A DNA stretch of 28,829 nucleotides from Gemmatimonadota bacterium (GTDB taxonomy: Bacteria > JAAXHH01). Location: NCBI GenBank assembly GCA_026713285.1, contig JAPOOT010000483.1, positions 1-28,829 on the forward strand, read 5' to 3'. Below the pieces are notes generated by a model. The model worked only from the letters and a program-made list of their open reading frames with translations. It ran no database searches and was not told the origin of the DNA. A program made the translations under genes and the position numbers. This document shows positions 6,968 to 14,078 of the stretch, in pieces. Within the stretch, counting starts at the first letter, position 1; each line of letters starts with the position of its first letter.

Positions 6968-9193
6968 TTACGAATCGGGCCGCCATGCGCGGAGCGTCAT
7001 AGAGTTGAGCACGACGCTGATGCTGGAGCAGGCCATCATGGCCGCGGCAAGCGCCGGGAAGAGGAATCCCGTCGCGGCCAGCGGAAGTCCGATTACGTTG
7101 TAGATAAACGCCCAGAACAGATTCTGCTTTATTTTCCGGATTGTCCTGCGACTTACGTCGATGGCGCCGGCCACCAGGACCGGTTCGGGTCTCATCAGCG
7201 TGATCGCGGCCGTTTCCATCGCCACGTCCGTACCGGAACCCATGGCGATACCCACGGTTGCGCGGGCGAGGGCCGGCGCGTCGTTGATCCCGTCGCCGAC
7301 CATGCAGACCTTCGCCCCGCTCTCCGTCAATCGCCCGATGATACGCTCTTTTTCTTCCGGCGTGGCGCCGCCGTACGATTCGTCGACACCCGCCGCGCTG
7401 CCGATCCGCGCCACGACGGGTTCCGCGTCGCCCGATACGAGCAAGATCCTTACCCCGAGCTTCCTGAGCCTGTCAACCACTACAGCCGCGTCGGCGCGTA
7501 ATGCATCGACGATATCGAAGCGAGCCAGGTATTCGCATCCGGCATCTCCCCGGGCAGCCAGCCAGACCGCGGACATGCCGCCGGACTGCGGGGAATCGGG
7601 CGGCGGCGTATCCCCGCAGGTCTCGTGGAAGAGCCTTCGATTACCGAGCAGGTAACGCGTTCCATCGACTTCGCCCTCGACCCCGCGCGCCACCACGCTC
7701 CTGAACCGTTCGACCCCGGCGGGTGACACGCCCCGTCCGGCCGCGGCCAACTGAAATGCCCTTGCGAAGGGATGCTCACTGCCCTGCTGAAGCCCCGCGG
7801 CAATTGACAGCAACTCCTCTTCGCCTCGGTCGGCCAGGGGAACCAGGGACGCGAGGACTGACCTGCCTTCGGTCAGCGTTCCCGTCTTGTCGAAGACGAT
7901 GTGAGTCAGCCCGTGAGCCTGTTCCAGGGATTCGATGTCCTTGACCAGGATACCTGCCCGGGCTGCCGCTCCGGCGCCGGCCACGATCGCCGTCGGTGTC
8001 GCCAGTCCCAGCGCGCAGGGGCAGGCGATAACGAGGACGGAAACGGCATTGATCAAAGCAGTTTCAAGATCGCCCCCTGCGAGGATCCACCCGGCAAAAG
8101 TGATCACGGCCAGGGCCACGACAACAGGTACGAATACGCCGCTGATACGATCCACCAGGCGCTGGATGGCTGGTTTGGCGGCCTGGGCGTTTTCAACCAG
8201 CCGGATCACCCGGCCCAGGGTCGAATCGCTTCCGACGGCCCGGGCCTCGATTTCCATGAAGCCGTTGATATTCAACGATCCGGCAATCGCGGTGTCGGCA
8301 GGGTATTTCGGAACGGGTACGCTCTCGCCGGTGATGAGGGCCTCGTCGACTTCGGCCTCGCCCCGCAGCACGACGCCGTCCACGGCTACCCGGTCGCCGG
8401 GGCGGCAGATCACGACGTCACCCACCTTCAAAGCGTGCACCGGCGTTTCCCGCTCGGTGCCGTCCGCCGTTCGAATCCGCGCGGTAACCGGCCGGATGGC
8501 GAGCAGCTCGCGTATCGCCCGGCTCGCGCTTCGCCGCGCCCGGGTCTCGATGTGCTTGCCGATGAGCACGAGGGTAATGATGATCGCCGAGGCTTCGAAG
8601 TAGAGTTGCCCCGCCGCGCCGGAACCCAGACTGATCACCAGGTACCAGCTGTATGCGAAGGCGGACGACGTGCCCAGGGCCACCAGGACGTCCATGTTCG
8701 CGCCGCCGCCGCGCAACGCGTGAAAAGCGCTCCGGTAATAACGCGCGCCGATGCCGATCTGCAGAACAGTAGCCGCCAGCGCTTCCGCGTAAACCGGCAT
8801 ATGCCATTCGATGCCGGTCCAGCTTTGCAGCAGTCCGCTCAGCATCTGCAGCAGAAAGGGGAGTGTCACGATGATCGCAGCGATCATGGCGACACGGTCC
8901 CGGCTTGCCTGACCGCGTTCCGTTTCAGGCTCGTATCGATCATCCTGTACGGGAGTCAGTCGGTATCCGGCATCGGCCACGGGCCCGGCCAGCGCGTCAA
9001 CTTCCAGGGTTGGCCTGACTGTCAGCGTCGCACGTTCCAGGGCAAGGTTTACGTGGGCGGCGGCAACACCCGGGACATCGGAAAGGATTTTCTCAACCCG
9101 CGCGGAACACGCGCTGCAGGTCATGCCCTCTACGTGGAATACGCGGGTTTCGGTATCCACGTCGAAATCCTGTGCTTGCGTGGAGTTCGCCAT
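6968..9193 (-). CDS. copA: Copper-exporting P1B-type ATPase
   Basis: A 741-residue CopA-type P-ATPase that pumps Cu(I) out of the cytoplasm. It has one N-terminal heavy-metal-binding domain (GMTCSAC, C26/C29), then two leading membrane helices and the core. Motifs in order are GGGANMDVLVALG, actuator TGES, transmembrane CPC (C391/C393), phosphorylation site DKTGTLT (D435), nucleotide-binding SEHPFA and GDGINDAP. The last helices carry YNVIG and MACSSISVVLNS, the Cu(I)-specific (P1B-1) pattern. Length and motifs are complete. It begins 27 nt after the ZIP gene and is the last gene of the minus-strand cluster. No CueR, CsoR or copper chaperone gene is visible. The end converges with the histidine-kinase gene. 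Confidence 0.96.
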   Translation of the reverse strand: MANSTQAQDFDVDTETRVFHVEGMTCSACSARVEKILSDVPGVAAAHVNLALERATLTVRPTLEVDALAGPVADAGYRLTPVQDDRYEPETERGQASRDRVAMIAAIIVTLPFLLQMLSGLLQSWTGIEWHMPVYAEALAATVLQIGIGARYYRSAFHALRGGGANMDVLVALGTSSAFAYSWYLVISLGSGAAGQLYFEASAIIITLVLIGKHIETRARRSASRAIRELLAIRPVTARIRTADGTERETPVHALKVGDVVICRPGDRVAVDGVVLRGEAEVDEALITGESVPVPKYPADTAIAGSLNINGFMEIEARAVGSDSTLGRVIRLVENAQAAKPAIQRLVDRISGVFVPVVVALAVITFAGWILAGGDLETALINAVSVLVIACPCALGLATPTAIVAGAGAAARAGILVKDIESLEQAHGLTHIVFDKTGTLTEGRSVLASLVPLADRGEEELLSIAAGLQQGSEHPFARAFQLAAAGRGVSPAGVERFRSVVARGVEGEVDGTRYLLGNRRLFHETCGDTPPPDSPQSGGMSAVWLAARGDAGCEYLARFDIVDALRADAAVVVDRLRKLGVRILLVSGDAEPVVARIGSAAGVDESYGGATPEEKERIIGRLTESGAKVCMVGDGINDAPALARATVGIAMGSGTDVAMETAAITLMRPEPVLVAGAIDVSRRTIRKIKQNLFWAFIYNVIGLPLAATGFLFPALAAAMMACSSISVVLNSMTLRAWRPDS

Positions 9194-9220
9194 ATCCGGT
9201 ACTCGCAGTGCGGGGGAACG

Positions 9221-10096
9221 CTAATGGGTGTCCAACGTCTCCAGCCCGTGCATGGTGTCGGATTCGAAATAGAACAGGGCGTAGGCGAGACCGATCCCGA
9301 TGAGGAAGGCCACGGCGAGTATTCCGCGGTCATGACTATGAAACTGTATCTCGGGGAGAAGGTCGCTTAACGAGATACACAGGAACACGCCAGCGGCAAA
9401 GGCCATGATGTATCCCACGACATGCAGCTCGTTGAGTTCACTCAACACGCCTACGCCAAGGTAGGTCAATATCGTAATGAGCGGACACAACAGGGCGAAA
9501 CCGACGTTGGTCAATGTACAGGCCCGGTCGCCGTAGCCTGAAACCCTCATCAATCCGATTATGGAGTACGCGTCCAGCGGCTTATGCAGCATGATCGCCA
9601 GAAACACCCCCAGGCCGACAAGAATCGTTTCTCCTTCGTGAATCAAGCCGATACGCATGCTTGCGCCGAGGGCGATACCTTCGGTTATGGTGTGCAGTCC
9701 GAGACCCGTGGCGACGCCGAACACGCTGCGGGGATTGACTTTCACCGAACCATGATGATCGTGGTGGCCATGCTGGTCCGGCGTCTCCACCGCTTCGTGA
9801 TCGAATTCGTGTTGATGAAACCGGAATATACGCAGCAGCACGATAATCATGATGACGCCAAGTACCGCACACCCCACGGCGATTTCACCGGCATACGGTC
9901 CGGGGATATCTTCGAGGCTATGCAACAGGAGGTGGTACATGGCGACGCCCAGCAGAAACCCCGCCACAAGACTCATGACCAGTTGCGTGCGGAAATGGGT
10001 CATGGTGACGATGGCCGAAAGTTTGCCGCCCAGAAGGGATACGGCAAAGATCGCCGCCGAGTAGGTCAGGAGAAGCAATACGATATCATTCAACAC
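9221..10096 (-). CDS. ZIP-family metal transporter
   Basis: A 291-residue membrane protein with eight likely helices. The long loop after helix 3 is His-rich (residues 94-115, about nine His), as is usual in ZIP carriers. Helix 4 has the metal-site motif GLHTITEGIALG (H135, E139). Helix 5 has HKPLDA (H171), where the more common form is HE-x-x-E; Lys and Asp replacements resemble a ZIP subgroup. ZIP proteins normally bring Zn(II), Fe(II) or Mn(II) into the cytoplasm. Its place between a copper exporter and a permease cluster suggests divalent metal handling, but specificity cannot be read. The start is GTG (10096), with a GGA-containing weak ribosome-binding site; the next ATG would remove part of helix 1. 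It lies 73 nt from the upstream membrane-protein gene. Confidence 0.87.
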   Translation of the reverse strand: MLNDIVLLLLTYSAAIFAVSLLGGKLSAIVTMTHFRTQLVMSLVAGFLLGVAMYHLLLHSLEDIPGPYAGEIAVGCAVLGVIMIIVLLRIFRFHQHEFDHEAVETPDQHGHHDHHGSVKVNPRSVFGVATGLGLHTITEGIALGASMRIGLIHEGETILVGLGVFLAIMLHKPLDAYSIIGLMRVSGYGDRACTLTNVGFALLCPLITILTYLGVGVLSELNELHVVGYIMAFAAGVFLCISLSDLLPEIQFHSHDRGILAVAFLIGIGLAYALFYFESDTMHGLETLDTH

Positions 10097-10169
10097 GGCG
10101 GAAGCGTCCTAACCATCTATGTGCGTGTATGTTCCTGCGAGGACGTATGATATACTGCGGCGTGCCAAT

Positions 10170-10658
10170 TTAGAAGAAAATCGTAAGCAGGGCTATCGTG
10201 ATCAACCCGCCCACCATGAACCCAAGTGCACTCACAATGCCCGATACGGTGGCCGAATCGGCGAGACGGAAGGTTTGCTCTTCAACGGTGAACATGACCT
10301 GTGACCGGTTGATTTCTCCATCGACGAAACGTTTCAGCGCGTTCTCGGCGCCGTGGGCTTCTTTCACCGAAACTACGGCCACGAGGATCATCGTCAGGGC
10401 GGAGGCAAGGGTGCCGAGCGCGAACGAGAGCAGTGAAAACAAGCTGAACCAGTGGTAGGAGGTCGCCTGATCGCCCGTCGCCGCGCTCATGAAGCCGATA
10501 ATCAGCGCCGCGCCACCCGCGTTACCGAACAAGAGGAGACGGGTCGATTCAGTGATCATCCTGAACATGGTACCGCGCCGCAGCGCGACGACCTTGTAAA
10601 GCTCGCGCAACCACTCCTCGCCGATTTCCTCGACCGTAAACTCATCCACCTTCTTCAC
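10170..10658 (-). CDS. Small membrane protein of unknown function in the SPFH/metal operon
   Basis: A 162-residue protein I do not recognise. It starts with a charged, probably cytoplasmic segment (MKKVDEFTVEEIGEEWLREL). Membrane helices follow at about 33-55 and 63-93 (long, possibly two passes), and a last helix at about 137-161 ends at the C-terminal Phe-Phe. A charged loop (about 95-133: KEAHGAENALKRF, then EEQTFRLADSA) joins the second and third. No cysteine or histidine cluster suggests direct metal binding. The start is a GTG with GAGG 8 nt upstream. It follows the PBP gene by 24 nt, so it is probably co-expressed with the PBP and SPFH proteins and could be a membrane partner of either. 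That role is inference from position only. Confidence 0.72.
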   Translation of the reverse strand: MKKVDEFTVEEIGEEWLRELYKVVALRRGTMFRMITESTRLLLFGNAGGAALIIGFMSAATGDQATSYHWFSLFSLLSFALGTLASALTMILVAVVSVKEAHGAENALKRFVDGEINRSQVMFTVEEQTFRLADSATVSGIVSALGFMVGGLITIALLTIFF

Positions 10659-10682
10659 AGGTCAGTCCTCGTGTAAAGATTG

Positions 10683-11846
10683 CTATTCGCCCAGATCGGT
10701 AAGCCGGATGTACCTTGACCCCGTATTCGTACCGGGCGCGAATTCCAGGGTCCAGTCGTCGATCATGACTTTCTCGGGAGACAGCGCGACGTTCATGAAT
10801 TGTTCCCGTGTAAAAACGCCTTCCATGCGCTCCAGCACATCGATTACGAAACGTCCGAGGATGTAGCCTTCCAGGGCCACCTCGTTCACGAGGGCCGTAA
10901 CAGTCTCGGCCTCTCCGTATTCCGGCCGCAACGCGTCCAGGAAATGCTGGACTACCAGGCTGGAAGTGTTGTTCGGATCCGGTATTACCTCGGTCACCAG
11001 GATCTTGTTCGAATGGTTTTCGACCAGCTTCTTCAGTTCGTGGGAAAGGACAAAGGAAAGATTCGCAACGATGTAGTCATGACCCAGGGAGTGGGACAGG
11101 TTGATGATCTCGGAGTTTGCGGCATACGATCCCACGATCAGAATGGCATCGAGATCCGCCTTGGAGATCATAAACAACCCCGCGTGCACCGCGTGGGTGT
11201 TCCGGGAATGGGCGGTCTTTGCCAGGATTGGCAGGTCATGGGCGTTGAGCGCAATCTGGTAGTCTCGAAGTACGGAGCGGCCAAAGGCGTCGTCCTGGTA
11301 GATGACGCCGAACCGGTTCTTTCCCAGATCATTTACGATATAATCAACCATGGTCACGACTTCATCCAGGTATGCGGCCCTGAGGTTGATGACGTTGGGG
11401 AACCGGTCGAAATTGTGCAGGAAATCCGCGCCAGTGAAAGGACCTACAAAGGGAATGTCGGCACTACGGAGAACGGGGGCGATGCGCTTTGCGGTCGGCG
11501 TCCCCACGCCGCCGATTACCGCGAAGACGTCGTTTTCCGCCGCAAACCGCTCCGCGTTCGCCGCGGCCTGTTCCGGCTCATATCCATCATCCAGCGAAAG
11601 CAGCCTCAACGTCCTCCCGTCGATCCCGCCCTCTCGGTTCCGTTCTTCGAATGCGGAAAGAATGCCTGCCCTGTAATACAGTCCCAGATTCCGATTGGGA
11701 CCCGTAAAGCATGCGCTTTGACCGAATACGATGGCATCCGAGGTTATGCCTGTTTCCGCCCTGGCCGTCGGTGTGTTCGCCAGCATTGTGATGTAAATGG
11801 CGATTGCCAGCGTGGCAATACCGAGCGATTTATTGCTTCGGATCAC
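10683..11846 (-). CDS. Type-1 periplasmic binding protein, paralogue of the 3538-4752 product
   Basis: A 387-residue exported solute-binding protein. The signal peptide runs to about residue 30 with a good cleavage site after ARA. It shares with the other PBP the blocks FGQSACFTGPNRNLG, LDDGYEPEQA, FAVIGGVGTPT, PFTGADFL, VINLRAAY and GVIYQDDAFGR, and is collinear over its whole length, so the two are paralogues. The start is GTG with GGAAGGGAG just upstream, inside the end of the HflK-like gene: the two genes overlap by 17 nt (11830-11846), which ties its translation to the SPFH genes. No ABC importer genes accompany it. It probably binds a small ligand in the periplasm and acts with the SPFH or small membrane proteins. 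A simple amino-acid import role is the alternative but lacks a transporter here. Confidence 0.87.
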   Translation of the reverse strand: MIRSNKSLGIATLAIAIYITMLANTPTARAETGITSDAIVFGQSACFTGPNRNLGLYYRAGILSAFEERNREGGIDGRTLRLLSLDDGYEPEQAAANAERFAAENDVFAVIGGVGTPTAKRIAPVLRSADIPFVGPFTGADFLHNFDRFPNVINLRAAYLDEVVTMVDYIVNDLGKNRFGVIYQDDAFGRSVLRDYQIALNAHDLPILAKTAHSRNTHAVHAGLFMISKADLDAILIVGSYAANSEIINLSHSLGHDYIVANLSFVLSHELKKLVENHSNKILVTEVIPDPNNTSSLVVQHFLDALRPEYGEAETVTALVNEVALEGYILGRFVIDVLERMEGVFTREQFMNVALSPEKVMIDDWTLEFAPGTNTGSRYIRLTDLGE

Positions 11847-13167
11847 TTTGGCTCCCTTCCGTGCCCTCTTTGGATTCTTCTTCGCTTTCTTCGTCGTGCA
11901 TGGTATCGACCATGGCCTTTTCTCCGGCCTGGTTCGCTGTGTCCGTGCTGCTTGTCGTCACATGTCCATGGCTGAAGATGGAAGGCGTGTCGAAAATGAG
12001 CGATCGAGGCCTGGCGACGGGAAGGTGATCCCGTTCGGTGTTCCTGCTATGGAATCTGCCTTCGATCAGGAAACCGTCCATGTCGATGTTCTCATATCGG
12101 TGAATATCCGGGGGCAAGGTCGAATAAACCGGCCTGTCCAGCGAATCGGGGCCGGCGGCCGACAACGCTTCCGGTGAATCGAAAGCCATTTCCGCCGGCG
12201 CCAATCCCGTGCCGCCGTCTACCAGGTTGACTTCGATATTTGCGTCGTTGCCGGGGTTGACTGCTGCCAGGTTCGCTTCGGCGAAAATCGTACGCATCCG
12301 CTGCCAGTATCGGGTAATGCCCACCTGGGCCGGCTGCCTGGTGTATTCGTCCAGCAGTCTCGAGAATGCGCCGGCACTGCTTTCGGCTTGCAGAACGCGT
12401 TCTCTCGCCGTGGCTTTCGCATCCATGACAATCGCTTCGGCCTGGCCCTTCGTGCGGGCGACCAGTTTCTCCCTGCGCAGGTTGGCGTTGCTGATGGACT
12501 GCATGCGCTCGGAAATGGCATCGTTGACGTCCCGGAAGGCCTCTACGGTCTCTTCGATGGGGCGGATGTCCAGGATGTTCAGGTCGACGAGTTCTATACC
12601 CATGTCAATCGTTTCGAGACGTCCGGCGAGGTAGTCGTGGAGATGACGTTCGATGATGCTCCGGTTAGACGTGAGTATAAGGTCGATGAAATTCTGCCCC
12701 ACGATATTGACCATTTCTTCCCGTACGAGCATGGTCATCAGCATGGCCGGATCCGATACCGCGAAGAGAAAGTTTCGCAGGTTGTCTATTTTGTACTGCA
12801 CGGCCACATCCACCTCCACCAGGTTCGTGTCGCCGGACAGCAGCGTGACGTGCGTATCCCCGGCCGTCGTTTCGCTGACGATGGGCACGCGGACGATGCG
12901 CTTCACCTTGCGTATGTGGGTTTCGTATATGAACGGAACGCAGTAATGAATTCCGGGACCGAGGTTCTCGTCCACCACCTTGCCGAAACGAACGAGGACG
13001 CCCTGCTCTTCTTTCTTTATGATATAAAACCCGCTGGCCAGCACGGCCACGATGGAAAGGGTGATCACGCTCCAGAACAGCCGGTTCCAGCCGAAGGCGT
13101 TCGCCCAATCGAACATGGCGTAGATGACGCGCGTGCTGTAGGGTAAAGATCGTTTTTCGTTCGTCAT
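11830..13167 (-). CDS. SPFH/Band-7 membrane protein, HflK-like
   Basis: A 445-residue SPFH protein. A cytoplasmic N-terminus leads to one membrane helix (about 31-53), then the SPFH core: EEQGVLVRFGKVVDENLGPG, IRKVKRIVRVPIVSE, GDTNLVEVDVAVQYKI and an ERHLHDYLAGRLETIDMGIEL helix-strand unit. An Ala/Glu-rich coiled coil follows (about 240-290: RTKGQAEAIVMDAKATARER). This order is that of HflK, which with HflC forms large membrane cages around the FtsH protease in Escherichia coli. The C-terminal tail is longer than usual (about 145 residues after the coiled coil) and ends in an acidic Glu/Ser run. No ftsH is in the window. It lies 17 nt after the HflC-like gene and overlaps the PBP gene by 17 nt. 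Confidence 0.9.
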   Translation of the reverse strand: MTNEKRSLPYSTRVIYAMFDWANAFGWNRLFWSVITLSIVAVLASGFYIIKKEEQGVLVRFGKVVDENLGPGIHYCVPFIYETHIRKVKRIVRVPIVSETTAGDTHVTLLSGDTNLVEVDVAVQYKIDNLRNFLFAVSDPAMLMTMLVREEMVNIVGQNFIDLILTSNRSIIERHLHDYLAGRLETIDMGIELVDLNILDIRPIEETVEAFRDVNDAISERMQSISNANLRREKLVARTKGQAEAIVMDAKATARERVLQAESSAGAFSRLLDEYTRQPAQVGITRYWQRMRTIFAEANLAAVNPGNDANIEVNLVDGGTGLAPAEMAFDSPEALSAAGPDSLDRPVYSTLPPDIHRYENIDMDGFLIEGRFHSRNTERDHLPVARPRSLIFDTPSIFSHGHVTTSSTDTANQAGEKAMVDTMHDEESEEESKEGTEGSQSDPKQ

Positions 13168-13184
13168 GGACTTGATATCTCGCT

Positions 13185-14078
13185 CTACCTGGGAACCGTT
13201 CTGCTGTCCAGGTATCTGAACAGTTCGTTATCGGCCGGCAACATGAGGGTCGTATTCTTGTCGATAATCAGGTCATAACTGTCAAGGGCCCGGATGAACC
13301 GGTAAAACGCCGGGTCCCTCCGGTAAGCCCTGCCCAGTAAAGCCATCGCTTCCGCTTCGGCCTCGCCGAGTATGGCCGTGGCTTCCGCGTGCGCCTCCGC
13401 CATTAGCTTCTCATGTTCGTTTATGGCCAGCGCTTCGATGCGTATGGCCATCTCCTCGCCCTCGCTGCGATATCGGGCTGCAATGCGCGCGCGCTCCGAT
13501 ATCATACGCTGGATCACGGCCGGGCGGTTTTCCATGGGCAGCGTGTATTCGATGATCCCGGCCTTCAGTACCTCGATCCCATAGTTCGCGCTGGCAATCG
13601 GGGCGACACTGCTCAGGATGTCACGGGACGCTTCGTGCAGGTCTTCGTGTTCCAGCCCAAGGCTGATGAATGCATCACGGGCCTTGTTGCTGACCACGAT
13701 CCCGCTGCTCGAAAGGTAGAGATCCCGCAGACGTTCGGCTGCGTTGGCGCCCGTGCGTATCGCCTCGACATACAGGATTGGGTCTACGATGCGCCAGAGC
13801 AGGTAGCCGCTGATCAGGATGTTCTTCTGATCTTCGGTAATCAACTCGTGGGACACGTCGGTGAGTGTCTGCAGCCTCCGGTCCACCTTGTAGACTCTTG
13901 AAATCGGACGGGGCCACTTGACATGCAGTCCGGGCTGCTTCACCGGAGGCGAAATCCGGCCGAAGTTCGTCAGGACCCCCTGCTGGGTTTCGTTGATCAC
14001 GTAGAAACAGTCGTATACGATCGCCGCCAGCACGAGCGCGACGATGGCCGTACGGATGCCACGTCCCTTACCGGTCAT
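13185..14078 (-). CDS. SPFH/Band-7 membrane protein, HflC-like
   Basis: A 297-residue SPFH protein of about the length of HflC. One membrane helix (about 10-28) is followed by INETQQGVLTNFGRI, KQPGLHVKWP, the SPFH strands (ITEDQKNILISGYLLWRI), a helical section, then an Ala/Glu-rich coiled coil (about 220-250: AEAHAEATAILGEAEAEAMA). The C-terminus (FYRFIRALDSYDLIIDKNTT, then ELFRYLD) matches the HflC ending well. It is expected to pair with the HflK-like product downstream to form a membrane microdomain or cage. The start ATG overlaps the stop of the permease-SPFH fusion by 4 nt (14075-14078), so the SPFH proteins are likely made in a fixed ratio. No usual FtsH partner gene is seen here. Confidence 0.9.
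   Translation of the reverse strand: MTGKGRGIRTAIVALVLAAIVYDCFYVINETQQGVLTNFGRISPPVKQPGLHVKWPRPISRVYKVDRRLQTLTDVSHELITEDQKNILISGYLLWRIVDPILYVEAIRTGANAAERLRDLYLSSSGIVVSNKARDAFISLGLEHEDLHEASRDILSSVAPIASANYGIEVLKAGIIEYTLPMENRPAVIQRMISERARIAARYRSEGEEMAIRIEALAINEHEKLMAEAHAEATAILGEAEAEAMALLGRAYRRDPAFYRFIRALDSYDLIIDKNTTLMLPADNELFRYLDSRTVPR

Noticed and set aside
7901..9370. 489-codon open frame on the plus strand
   Set aside because: It is antisense to copA and the start of the ZIP gene, both of which have full family motifs. The translation is His/Gly/Arg-rich with no domain.
10097..10169. Possible separate promoter for the ZIP and copA genes
   Set aside because: TTGGCA and TATCAT on the minus strand are only about 10 nt apart, too close for a sigma-70 promoter; left as part of the operon.
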